Assembly (NCBI GenBank): GCA_006844765.1
Contig: SPJV01000175.1
Coordinates: 1 to 12,616, forward strand
Reading direction: 5' to 3'
Length of the DNA: 12,616 nt
Source of the DNA: Alphaproteobacteria bacterium
GTDB taxonomy: Bacteria > Pseudomonadota > Alphaproteobacteria > UBA8366 > Aestuariispiraceae
A model generated the notes under the pieces. That model ran no database searches, had not been told where the DNA came from, and saw only the letters and a program-made list of their open reading frames with translations. Position numbers and translations under genes: made by a program. Within the stretch, counting starts at the first letter, position 1, and each line of letters opens with the position of its first letter. Shown piece after piece: positions 1 through 6,690 of the stretch.

Positions 1-177
1 AAGACGGAACTGGAAGTCTGCCACAACTATCACCCTATGTTTATGAAGATGGTCGGTGCGGATGATAAATATTGCCACGGGGCCGGGGCCGATTGGTGGA
101 AAGGCGGTTGCTGTGACCATAGCGGCGTCTCTGCACCGGTCCTGCCTGGAAACTGCTGCGGTCATGACCACGACTAA
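1..177 (+). CDS. Cys/His-rich protein, C-terminal fragment (5' end outside window)
   Basis: The frame is open from base 1 and ends at TAA 175-177, giving the last 58 residues of a protein that begins upstream. I do not recognise the family. The fragment has six cysteines and seven histidines, including VCHNYHP near its start, KYCHG, GGCCDH, and a tail GNCCGHDHD. Two adjacent CC pairs followed by HDH suggest metal binding (zinc, copper, iron or an Fe-S cluster), but this is inference from composition only. There is no signal peptide or membrane segment in the visible part. A GGA lies just after the stop, and no strong terminator follows immediately; the first convincing stem-loop with a T-rich tail is at 510-557. 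The codon usage looks like that of the neighbouring genes. Confidence 0.7.
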   Translation, partial: KTELEVCHNYHPMFMKMVGADDKYCHGAGADWWKGGCCDHSGVSAPVLPGNCCGHDHD

Positions 178-183
178 GGAATA

Positions 184-245
184 GTGAGAAGAAAACGCCC
201 CGTACTCTCACAACGGTGCCCTCACACCAGAGCCTCGTTGTGAGA
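184..245 (+). other. Two mutually exclusive hairpins just after the Cys-rich gene
   Basis: CTCACAAC at 207-214 is perfectly complementary to GTTGTGAG at 237-244. The helix extends to 206-216 with 235-245 (about 11 pairs, one G-U). The 5' arm of this helix (206-211) can instead pair with GTGAGA at 184-189. A smaller hairpin, GGTG 215-218 with CACC 225-228, would also compete. Alternative pairing of one strand is how attenuators and riboswitches work, but no T-run follows directly, so this is only a structural observation made by hand. Confidence 0.35.
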
Positions 246-439
246 TCGAACCCGCGTGAACATCCCCGGAATTGCCGGAGGCGCCAATGCCTGGGAAGAA
301 GGGGCTGTTTTCAGCGGCTGGCTGCACGCGATATCGGAGAACTTATGCATCCTCTTCGGCACTGCGCTGGTTATCTCGGGTACGCGGGTGCCCGGACGGT
401 GGACAAGCGGAAGGGGTTGTCTCAGCTCACGAGTGACCC
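234..439 (+). ncRNA. Candidate structured RNA of unknown identity
   Basis: This stretch lacks a believable reading frame but can be folded by hand into a compact nested structure. P1 pairs ACCCGCGT 250-257 with ACGCGGGT 382-389, 8 perfect pairs across 124 bases. Inside it, P2 pairs 258-267 with 301-310 (one mismatch, one G-U). P3 pairs 311-316 with 365-370 and holds a hairpin 335-340/353-358. Outside P1 lies a hairpin at 414-439. The layout resembles a multi-branched ncRNA, and a terminator-like stem follows at 510-557. I looked for hallmarks of RNase P RNA, SRP RNA, tmRNA and 6S RNA and could not recognise any with confidence. An 8-base complementarity in 400 bases is expected about once by chance, so covariation or RNA-seq is needed. 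The strand is assumed from the terminator. Confidence 0.25.
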
Positions 440-509
440 AAGATGCGGCGTAGCTAAAGAACAACCACCAAACACCACGCGCACAGAAGATGCTCCAAAA
501 ACTCTGAAA

Positions 510-557
510 GTCTAACAGTTTTGCCGATAGGTCTGAAACTGTCAGACGTATTCTTTT
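510..557. terminator. Probable bidirectional stem-loop terminator
   Basis: Bases 510-521 (GTCT, A, ACAGTTT) pair with 536-547 (AAACTGT, C, AGAC), giving 12 positions with a single A-C mismatch and a 14-base loop. On the + strand the stem is followed by a T-rich tail (548-557). On the - strand it is followed by TTT and then TTTTT within about 14 bases. It sits about 30 bases past the 3' end of the - strand tRNA gene and downstream of the + strand transcript of the preceding region, so it could end both. Confidence 0.5.
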
Positions 558-585
558 GGAACTATCCCTAACTCATTGAAAAGAT

Positions 586-661
<76 letters not shown>

Positions 662-687
662 ACGGGTCTGTCTTTCGGACGGACGGG

Positions 688-716
688 CTTGTAACAAAGT
701 GGACACGAAGCGTCAA
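688..716 (-). promoter_or_regulatory. Sigma70-like promoter for tRNA-Lys
   Basis: On the - strand, TTGACG (711-716; five of six consensus bases) and TACAAG (688-693; four of six) are separated by exactly 17 bases. This would start transcription near 681, about 20 bases before the mature tRNA 5' end, which fits a short processed leader. No competing gene lies between it and the tRNA. Confidence 0.55.
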
Positions 717-781
717 AAGTTAATATTCGGCGCGCGAGGGTGGTGGTGGCAAGGATTGGGCGTCGGTTGCTTGTCGCGGGC

Positions 782-1792
782 TTAGGTAAGGCTATCGCCG
801 CTCTTTAGGCCCAGGGCGGCGAGAAACTCCGGGCCGGTTACCGGCTTGCCGCCGGGGCGTTGGGCGCGGGTGATGGTCAGGGCGCCGCTGCCGCAGGCGA
901 TGGTTCCTGTGCGGCTGTCCAGGATCGTCGCTGGAGAAGCGTTCTCGGGAGCGTTGTTGGCGGCAGTCTTGTCGGTGGTGGTCTTGTCGGTGGCGGTACT
1001 GTCGGCGGCAATATTGTCTGTGAAAGGGACAGCTTCCAAGACTTTGGCGCGGGCGCCGCCCAAGTGTTCGGGCAGTTCAAAGAAACATCCCGGCCAGGGG
1101 GTCAGGGCCCGGATTTGGCGGTCCAATTGCTCTGCGGATAGCGCCCAATTGATCCGGCCTTCGGATTTTTCCAGCTTGGCGGCATAGGTAACGCCCTCCC
1201 CCGGCTGCGGTGTCGCGACAGTGGTGCCGGCGTCCAGGGCGGCGAGGGTTTCAGTGATCGCATCCGCGCCCGATGTGCTTAATCGGTCGTGCAGGTCACC
1301 AGCGGTTTCGCGCGGGCCGATGGGGAGTGAATGGCGGCTCAGCACGGAACCGGTGTCGAGCCCTTCATCCATCGCCATGATACAGACCCCGGTTTCCGCA
1401 TCCCCGGCGAGGAGTGCCCGCTGGATCGGTGCGGCCCCGCGCCAACGCGGCAGCAGGGAGGCATGAATATTGAGGCACCCCAGCTTTGCTGCATCCAGGA
1501 TCGCCTTCGGCAGAATCAAACCATAGGCAACCACCACGGCTGCGTCGGCATTGAGGGCCGCAAAGGCATCCGCTTCTTCCGCGGATTTCAAGGAGGTTGG
1601 TGTACGAACCTCCAGCCCGGCGGCATCGGCGGCACGGTGAACCGGTGTCGGGGTCAGTTTCTTTCCGCGCCCGGCGGGGCGGGGCGGCTGTGAGTAGACG
1701 GCGGCGATCTCATGCCCCGCTGCGATCAGCGCGTGAAGCGCCGGGACGGAGAAATCCGGTGTCCCCATGAAGACAAGCCGAAGCGCTGACAT
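782..1792 (-). CDS. fmt: Methionyl-tRNA formyltransferase
   Basis: This enzyme transfers a formyl group from 10-formyl-tetrahydrofolate to the amino group of Met on initiator tRNA, enabling bacterial translation initiation in the cytosol. The 336-residue product has the family N-terminal motif (MGTPDFSVPAL, residues 9-19) and the folate/catalytic segment NIHASLLPRWRGAAP (108-122). N108, H110 and D146 (in MDEGLDTG) fall at the same numbers as the catalytic triad of the E. coli enzyme. The C-terminal tRNA-binding domain follows from about 210. An unusual low-complexity insert rich in Thr, Asp, Lys, Ala and Asn lies at about residues 257-281 and accounts for the protein being roughly 20-25 residues longer than usual. 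The ATG at 1790-1792 is preceded by AGAGGA. It lies 29 bases after def, so def-fmt is probably one transcript. Confidence 0.97.
   Translation of the reverse strand: MSALRLVFMGTPDFSVPALHALIAAGHEIAAVYSQPPRPAGRGKKLTPTPVHRAADAAGLEVRTPTSLKSAEEADAFAALNADAAVVVAYGLILPKAILDAAKLGCLNIHASLLPRWRGAAPIQRALLAGDAETGVCIMAMDEGLDTGSVLSRHSLPIGPRETAGDLHDRLSTSGADAITETLAALDAGTTVATPQPGEGVTYAAKLEKSEGRINWALSAEQLDRQIRALTPWPGCFFELPEHLGGARAKVLEAVPFTDNIAADSTATDKTTTDKTAANNAPENASPATILDSRTGTIACGSGALTITRAQRPGGKPVTGPEFLAALGLKSGDSLT
951..1025 (-). repeat. Degenerate 15-base tandem repeat inside fmt
   Basis: Five successive 15-base units can be lined up: 951-965, 966-980, 981-995, 996-1010 and 1011-1025. The middle two (GTCTTGTCGGTGGTG and GTCTTGTCGGTGGCG, + strand) differ at one base, and the outer ones are more diverged. 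The 15-base period keeps the frame and encodes five-residue blocks such as STATD, KTTTD and KTAAN. It is best explained as slippage or duplication in a surface loop of the formyltransferase C-terminal domain. Confidence 0.75.
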
Positions 1793-1821
1793 GGCAATCG
1801 CGTCCTCTTTCGCTTCCGGGC

Positions 1822-2358
1822 TTAGTCGGCGGTGACTTTGTTGTTTTTGCCCATCCGTGCCTGTTCCTTCTTCAGCCGCCGCATGATCATGCCGCGCTTC
1901 AGGGAGGAGATATGATCAACGAAGTTGATCCCATCCAGGTGATCGATTTCATGCTGAATACAGACGGCGGTCAGGCCTTCCGCCTCCAAGACCTGCTCGG
2001 CGCCGGTTTCGTCCAGATAGGTGACGGTCACCTTGGCCGGGCGTTTCACATCGGCATATTGTTCCGGATAGGACAGGCAGCCTTCTTCATAAGAATAAAG
2101 CTCTTCGGACGCGGCGGTGATCTCCGGATTGATGATCTTGAGCGGCGTGGGGGCGTCATTGGCCCGGGCGATATCCATCACCAGCATCCGCTTGGCGACA
2201 CCGATTTGCGGGGCGGCAAGGCCGATGCCCGGCGCGTCATACATCGTCTCCAGCATATCATCGAGCAGCTTGCGTTCTGTATCACCGATACTGTCGACAG
2301 GGACACACTTCTTGCGCAGGACGGGATGTGGGGCCACCAGAATGGGGAGAATCGCCAT
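1822..2358 (-). CDS. def: Peptide deformylase
   Basis: This metalloenzyme removes the N-formyl group from nascent polypeptides at the ribosome, the reverse side of the Fmt reaction encoded next to it. The 178-residue product carries all three family motifs. Motif 1 is GIGLAAPQIGV (44-54, with Q51). Motif 2 is EEGCLSYP (91-98, with the metal ligand C94). Motif 3 is QHEIDHLDG (135-143, with ligands H136 and H140 and catalytic E137). Length and motif spacing are those of a type I bacterial deformylase. The ATG at 2356-2358 has only a weak ribosome binding site (ACGGAAACC). It is the first gene of a def-fmt pair and is divergent from rmuC across a 110-base gap. Confidence 0.98.
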   Translation of the reverse strand: MAILPILVAPHPVLRKKCVPVDSIGDTERKLLDDMLETMYDAPGIGLAAPQIGVAKRMLVMDIARANDAPTPLKIINPEITAASEELYSYEEGCLSYPEQYADVKRPAKVTVTYLDETGAEQVLEAEGLTAVCIQHEIDHLDGINFVDHISSLKRGMIMRRLKKEQARMGKNNKVTAD

Positions 2359-2391
2359 GGTTGGTTTCCGTTCAGGATAGGTGAATCGAGG

Positions 2392-2422
2392 ATTAGGTAA
2401 GGCGCTGAAAGCCTGGGGTCAA
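2392..2422 (-). promoter_or_regulatory. Weak candidate promoter for def-fmt
   Basis: In the def/rmuC divergent gap the - strand has TTGACC (2417-2422; five of six -35 bases) and CCTAAT (2392-2397; four of six -10 bases). The 19-base spacer is at the long edge of what is functional. A start near 2385 would give a leader of under 30 bases. No clear opposing promoter for rmuC was found in the same gap. Confidence 0.3.
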
Positions 2423-2468
2423 GGCACTGCGCTTTTCGAGGACCATTCACACGCGTTAGGGTGGCGGC

Positions 2469-3644
2469 ATGACGATATCTCTTTCCGACCCATTTATGAT
2501 CGTAATGCTCGCTGCGGCGGCGACATTGGTGTTGCTGGCGCTGGGGCTGTTCCGGCTTTCTGCGGATGCCCGGCGGCAAGCCGGCGCGATTGATGCGGTG
2601 TCTGGTACCCAGGCGGAGCTGGCGAAGCTTCAGGGCGAGGCCGCACGGGGGCAGGCGGAACTGGCGGCCCGGCTGGGGCAGCTTTCCGAGACGATGGCGG
2701 CATCGCAAGAGCGTCTGGGCGAGCGCTTCCAGGCACAGGAACGGGCGCTGACCAAGCAGATGACCGATAGCCTTGCCGATCTGTCCCGACGGTTTGGAGA
2801 GAGCTTGCATAAGCAGACCACCGATCAGGAAAAGACCATGGGCGACCTGAAGGAACGGCTCGGTGCCATCGGGGTTGCTCAGGATAAAATCCAACGGCTG
2901 AGTGAGCAGGTGGTGAGCCTGCAGGATGTGTTGACCAATAAACAGGCGCGCGGCGCTTTTGGCGAGGTGCAGCTGGAAGACCTCGTCCGCTCTGCTCTGC
3001 CGCCCAATGCGTATAAATTCCAGGCCTCGCTTTCCAATGGCAAGCGGGCGGATTGTTTGTTGGACATCCCGAACCCGCCGGGACCGATCGTGGTCGATGC
3101 CAAGTTCCCGCTGGAGGGATATCACGCGATCCGGGCAGCGGAAGGGGAGGAAGCCCGCTCTCAGGCCCGCAAGATTTTTGCCCGCGATGTGAACAAGCAT
3201 ATCACAGACATTGCGGGACGTTATATCCTGCCGGGAGAGACCGCCGATAGCGCGATGATGTTTGTGCCTTCAGAGGCGGTCTATGCGGAGTTGCATGCGG
3301 AATTGCCCGCCGTGATCTCGCAATCGCATCAGGCCCGGGTCTATATCGTCTCGCCGACGACATTGATGGCGGTGTTGAATACGGTTAGGGCGGTTCTGAA
3401 GGATGCGCAGATGCAGGAACAGGCGCATGTTCTGCAGAAGGAAATCGTGTTGCTGGGCGAGGATGTCGGGCGGCTTGATGATCGCGTCGCGAAGCTGCAG
3501 CGTCACTTTGGCCAGGCGGAGAACGATATTCGCGACATTCGGATATCGACGGAGAAAGTGACCAAGCGGGCGAGCAAGATCGATGATCTGGAGTTTGGGG
3601 AAATCGAAGGGAAGGGCGAGGCCGCGTCCCTGTTGCCGGAATAG
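2469..3644 (+). CDS. rmuC: DNA recombination protein RmuC
   Basis: RmuC-family proteins limit recombination at inverted repeats. The E. coli role is genetic, and the biochemical activity is inferred from a PD-(D/E)XK nuclease-like core. In this 391-residue product, an N-terminal membrane segment lies at about residues 9-30. A long Ala/Gln/Glu-rich coiled coil runs from about 33 to 155. The conserved RmuC domain (about 160-360) starts at GAFGEVQLEDLV. Candidate nuclease residues are E166, D195, D210 and K212 (VVDAKFPLEGYHA), followed by FVPSEAVYAEL and IVSPTTLMAVLNTVRAVLKD. The ATG at 2469 is preceded by GTTAGGGTGG. It is divergent from def and followed after 11 bases by a cupin gene, probably in the same transcript. 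Confidence 0.95.
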   Translation: MTISLSDPFMIVMLAAAATLVLLALGLFRLSADARRQAGAIDAVSGTQAELAKLQGEAARGQAELAARLGQLSETMAASQERLGERFQAQERALTKQMTDSLADLSRRFGESLHKQTTDQEKTMGDLKERLGAIGVAQDKIQRLSEQVVSLQDVLTNKQARGAFGEVQLEDLVRSALPPNAYKFQASLSNGKRADCLLDIPNPPGPIVVDAKFPLEGYHAIRAAEGEEARSQARKIFARDVNKHITDIAGRYILPGETADSAMMFVPSEAVYAELHAELPAVISQSHQARVYIVSPTTLMAVLNTVRAVLKDAQMQEQAHVLQKEIVLLGEDVGRLDDRVAKLQRHFGQAENDIRDIRISTEKVTKRASKIDDLEFGEIEGKGEAASLLPE

Positions 3645-3655
3645 GATAGGACACC

Positions 3656-4045
3656 ATGGTAAAGGCTGTTGATATCAAGGAAGTTCTTTCAACCCTGACG
3701 CATTTTGAAGGGCGTCAGCCCGACACGCCGTCGGATGACATCGAACCGGCCTTCGCGACCTTGTCCGACTATCGAGATGGCGGGATCTTTGCGGGTGGGT
3801 TTACGGGTAAGAGCCCATGGGAGCGTCATGACCAAGGGGATGAGATCGTCCATATCCTGGATGGCGAAACGTCCTTGTTCGTCAAAACATCGGATGGGGT
3901 GACTCATGAATTGGTGTTGGGCGCTGGTCAGCTGGCAGTCGTGCCGCAAGGTTGCTGGCATCGGTTCGAGGCGCCGACGGGGGTTACCTTGATGACCGTC
4001 ACCCCACAGCCGACCATCCATACAACGGATGCAGATCCAAAATAG
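3656..4045 (+). CDS. Small single-domain cupin protein
   Basis: The 129-residue protein has both cupin motifs. Motif 1 is HDQGDEIVHILDG (58-70), with H58, E63 and G70 at the expected spacing; the second histidine of the usual HxH is Q60. Motif 2 is GQLAVVPQGCWHRF (91-104), with G91, P97, G99 and H102. The three remaining ligands could still hold a metal ion. Cupins of this size include isomerases, dioxygenases and non-enzymatic sensors, so no substrate can be assigned. The ATG at 3656 has a good upstream AGGATAGG. It follows rmuC by 11 bases and is probably co-transcribed, though a functional link is not evident. There is no signal peptide, so it is likely cytosolic. Confidence 0.85.
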   Translation: MVKAVDIKEVLSTLTHFEGRQPDTPSDDIEPAFATLSDYRDGGIFAGGFTGKSPWERHDQGDEIVHILDGETSLFVKTSDGVTHELVLGAGQLAVVPQGCWHRFEAPTGVTLMTVTPQPTIHTTDADPK

Positions 4046-4083
4046 CTGCTTAGTGCTTTTAAATAGCCGCTTTAGCGCTCTGA
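4041..4083. repeat. Imperfect 21-base direct repeat spanning the cupin stop codon
   Basis: AATAGCTGCTTAGTGCTTTTA (4041-4061) is followed directly by AATAGCCGCTTTAGCGCTCTGA (4062-4083), matching at most positions with one insertion. The first copy contains the cupin TAG stop. It lies in the 100-base gap between convergent genes, which otherwise has no strong terminator; only a weak stem with G-U pairs is visible at about 4088-4107. Confidence 0.5.
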
Positions 4084-4145
4084 AACAGGCGTTCCGTAGA
4101 AGGCGCCCCGAAGAAGGTGATCTGACGCGGTTTAAAACGCCCAGT

Positions 4146-4733
4146 CTATTCGGCCAGGAATGCCTTTAAATGCTGGTGGATTGTTGCGCTGAGCTGTTTG
4201 TCCACGTCATTCATCAGGTCTTCGGTCAGCGTATACCAGATTGCTTCGCGCTCATTCAGTGTCAGTCCCTCTGGCACTGTGCGGCTGCGCTTTGTTTCCG
4301 TGGAGGCGGAGGCGGTGAGGCCGCGCGTCGGATCAAAGGCTTCGATCTTCACCTTTACGACAGCGTCATAGCGTTCTGACTGATCCTCTGTGAAGACACC
4401 GGTGATGCCGGTTTTCTTCTCAAGTTCCTGTTCAACGACGCTTGCCTCCAGGATTGTCAGAATGATTTCGCCATTTTGCCCGACCGGGTTCAATCGGTCC
4501 TGGCCCCAGCGTTTCAATGTTTCCAGAGGGTTAGCCGGGAACTCATGTTCGACATGCGGGGGTAAGCCGGTTTCTTTATAGGCCGGGATGATCTTCAGCG
4601 TCGCGACATCAAGTGCGATGGGCTGATGCTGCGCGAAGGTGATCGCGGCGTATCGGGGTCTTTCCACTTGTGTTTCACAACCCGAAAGGAATAGCGCAAA
4701 GACAGCGAGAATGGCGAAAGCGAGGCGTTGCAC
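4146..4733 (-). CDS. Putative lipoprotein downstream of hslO
   Basis: The protein begins with a lipoprotein signal peptide: MQRLAF, a hydrophobic run, then the lipobox LSGC with the acylated cysteine at residue 19. It should therefore be exported and anchored in the cell envelope; the residue after Cys is Glu, not Asp. The mature part (about 177 residues) is soluble and mixed alpha/beta in character, with no enzyme motif I recognise. I chose the GTG at 4731-4733 (195 residues) because GAGGAGC lies 7 bases upstream. The longer TTG start at 4748 would place that ribosome binding site inside the gene. It is last in the argD-argF-hslO direction, 81 bases after hslO, and may be cotranscribed. Function is unknown. 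Confidence 0.8.
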   Translation of the reverse strand: MQRLAFAILAVFALFLSGCETQVERPRYAAITFAQHQPIALDVATLKIIPAYKETGLPPHVEHEFPANPLETLKRWGQDRLNPVGQNGEIILTILEASVVEQELEKKTGITGVFTEDQSERYDAVVKVKIEAFDPTRGLTASASTETKRSRTVPEGLTLNEREAIWYTLTEDLMNDVDKQLSATIHQHLKAFLAE

Positions 4734-4814
4734 GTCAAAGCTCCTCAAAGAATACAGTTACCGGCTGGGTAACAACCCGATACCACGATATCCTAATATC
4801 ACGACAGCCTGAGT

Positions 4815-5774
4815 TTACGACGGTTCGGACAAATTGGCAGCGTCGAAAAACCCGTCGAGATCTTCATCCGTGAACCCTTCCAGCCGATTGCAGAATTCGC
4901 AAGTGACCGTAATGCGACCATCATCATGCCGCATGTCCTGTAGTTCATTCCGGTCCAGGGTTGAAAGCACCCGACCGATCCGATCGCGTGAGCACCGGCA
5001 TTCATCCCGAAGTGGTTTGCTGTCGAACACCCGAACACCATCTTCGTGGTAAAGCCGGAAGAGCAGATCCGCAGGCGCGAGTTTCTCGTCCAGCAACTCG
5101 CCATCATTGGCGGTAGAAAGCAGCATCACGGCCCGGCGCCAGGCATCGTCATCCTTTGCACTGGCGCGGATTTCGGCACGGTCTTCTTCTGCAAGCCGTT
5201 GTAGCATCAGGCAGGCTGCCCGCCAGTTGCCTGCCGGGGTCGGGCCAGCGGCCAGCCGCACCACGGAAGAGAATTGTTCCGACTGCTGAAAGTAATGATG
5301 GACGCATTCTTCCAAAGTGGCCCCGGAAATCTCTACAAGCCCTTGATAGCGTTCCGTATTCGGACCCTGATCGACGGTCAAGGCGATGTGGCCTGATCCG
5401 ATCAGGGTGGGGATTGGGGCCCCATCGATGTCTTCCAGATCGGGAATTTCGCCGGAAACCTGGGCATAGCCCCGCAGCGCACCGTCGGAGGTTACATCAG
5501 CCACCATCATCGGGACCGGGCCGTCCCCCTTGGTCTGAAGCGTAAAAACCCCTTCGAATTTCAACGCGGTCGCCAAACCCGCCGTCAGCGCGAGTACTTC
5601 CGCCAGAAGGTTTTTTACCGGTGTCGGGTAATCATGTCGTTCCAAGACCTGATCGACAACGGGCCCCAGACGGACCAGCCTGCCATTCAGGCTGCTGGAA
5701 TCGATCAGATAGGGTTGGACGCAATCGTCGGTCCGTGAAATGTCGACGCTTTCCGAACTGTCCAGCCGCGCCAT
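4815..5774 (-). CDS. hslO: Hsp33 family redox-regulated molecular chaperone
   Basis: Hsp33 is a cytosolic holdase activated by oxidative unfolding. Its C-terminal cysteines hold zinc when reduced and form disulfides under oxidative or bleach stress. This 319-residue protein keeps the arrangement C259-x-C261 and C292-x-x-C295 (CRC and CEFC), the family zinc centre. The N-terminal chaperone domain covers about residues 18-190, with SGEIPDLEDIDG and a glycine-rich segment around 125-128. It is somewhat longer than the E. coli protein, mainly at the N terminus. The ATG at 5772-5774 follows the argF stop by 7 bases with GAGGGG in front, so translation is probably coupled to argF. The argF-hslO pairing is a recurrent alphaproteobacterial arrangement as far as I know. 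Confidence 0.96.
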   Translation of the reverse strand: MARLDSSESVDISRTDDCVQPYLIDSSSLNGRLVRLGPVVDQVLERHDYPTPVKNLLAEVLALTAGLATALKFEGVFTLQTKGDGPVPMMVADVTSDGALRGYAQVSGEIPDLEDIDGAPIPTLIGSGHIALTVDQGPNTERYQGLVEISGATLEECVHHYFQQSEQFSSVVRLAAGPTPAGNWRAACLMLQRLAEEDRAEIRASAKDDDAWRRAVMLLSTANDGELLDEKLAPADLLFRLYHEDGVRVFDSKPLRDECRCSRDRIGRVLSTLDRNELQDMRHDDGRITVTCEFCNRLEGFTDEDLDGFFDAANLSEPS

Positions 5775-5781
5775 CAGCCCC

Positions 5782-6690
5782 TCACTTCACAGCGTCCATG
5801 CACCACAGAAGAATACCCTTCTGCGCATGCATGCGGTTTTCGGCTTCGTCCCAGACAACGGATTGCGGGCCGTCGATGACGTCGGCGGTGACTTCTTCGC
5901 CCCGATGCGCCGGCAGGCAATGCATAAAGATCGCATCGTCCTTGGCACGGCCCATCAGTTTATCGTCAACCTGGAAGGGCTTGAGCAGATTGTGTCGCGG
6001 ACCCGAATCCTTGTCGCCCATGGAGACCCAAACATCGGTTACGATGCAATCCGCACCGGTAACAGCCGCTTCGGCTTCATGCAGGACTTCGATATTGCAG
6101 CCTTGCGCCCGCGCCCAGTCGACGACATCGGCCGGTGGTCCCAGCTCTTTCGGACAGGCGATCTTCAAGGTGAAGTCAAAGCGGGCGGCGGCATGTATCC
6201 AGCTGGTCGCCATATTGTTGCCGTCGCCGGCCCAGGCAACGGTCTTGCCGGCAATTGACCCACGATGTTGCTCATAGGTCATCACATCCGCCATCAACTG
6301 GCAGGGATGGGTTCGGTCGGTCAGCCCGTTGATCACGGGCACCGTCGCATGCTCGGCCAGTTCCAGGAGCTTTTCCTCCTGGGTGGTGCGGATCATGATC
6401 GCATCGACGTAACGGCTGAGCACCCGGGCTGTGTCGGCGATGGTCTCCCCCCGGCCCAGTTGGGTTTCCGCCGGTGTCATGACCACGACGTCACCGCCCA
6501 GCTGCTTCATGCCGACATCAAAGCTGACACGGGTTCGGGTCGATGGTTTTTCGAAGATGAGGGCAAGGGCTTTGCCGGCAAGCGGCTTGGCGCGATCACC
6601 GGGCTTCCGCCAGGCCTCGCCCCGGTCGAGCATGTCACGAAGTTCGCTGGCTTCCAGCTTGTCGAGATCGAGGAAATGCTTAGGCGCCAT
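5782..6690 (-). CDS. argF: Ornithine carbamoyltransferase
   Basis: This enzyme catalyses carbamoyl phosphate plus ornithine to citrulline in arginine biosynthesis. In the 302-residue product, the carbamoyl-phosphate motif STRTR is at 50-54 (FEKPSTRTRVSFD), HPCQ is at 128-131, the ornithine-binding SMG loop is at 223-225 (DVWVSMGD), and HCLP is at 257-260. All are intact, so it should be active, normally as a trimer. The ATG at 6688-6690 gives the usual N terminus and has AAGGGTGAAG upstream. A start further up at 6735 would add 15 residues (MRSLKALP...) inside argD and is less likely. The first 11 bases overlap the end of argD, and hslO follows after 7 bases. Confidence 0.97.
   Translation of the reverse strand: MAPKHFLDLDKLEASELRDMLDRGEAWRKPGDRAKPLAGKALALIFEKPSTRTRVSFDVGMKQLGGDVVVMTPAETQLGRGETIADTARVLSRYVDAIMIRTTQEEKLLELAEHATVPVINGLTDRTHPCQLMADVMTYEQHRGSIAGKTVAWAGDGNNMATSWIHAAARFDFTLKIACPKELGPPADVVDWARAQGCNIEVLHEAEAAVTGADCIVTDVWVSMGDKDSGPRHNLLKPFQVDDKLMGRAKDDAIFMHCLPAHRGEEVTADVIDGPQSVVWDEAENRMHAQKGILLWCMDAVK

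Noticed and set aside
216..515. Frames of 99, 65 and 80 residues crossing 216-515 on both strands
   Set aside because: They begin at GTG or TTG with no ribosome binding site, show no family resemblance, and overlap one another; the interval is better described as non-coding.
178..560. Possible 6S RNA, tmRNA, SRP RNA or RNase P RNA
   Set aside because: None of the conserved core motifs I know for these RNAs could be located, and no tag-peptide reading frame or CCA-ending acceptor was found; only a generic structured-RNA call is supportable.
2178..3200. 340-residue antisense frame on the - strand over rmuC and def
   Set aside because: It runs antisense to well-supported rmuC and out of frame through def; the composition is typical of a shadow of a high-GC gene.
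5621..6277. 218-residue + strand frame over hslO and argF
   Set aside because: Antisense shadow of two genes with intact catalytic motifs; no ribosome binding site.
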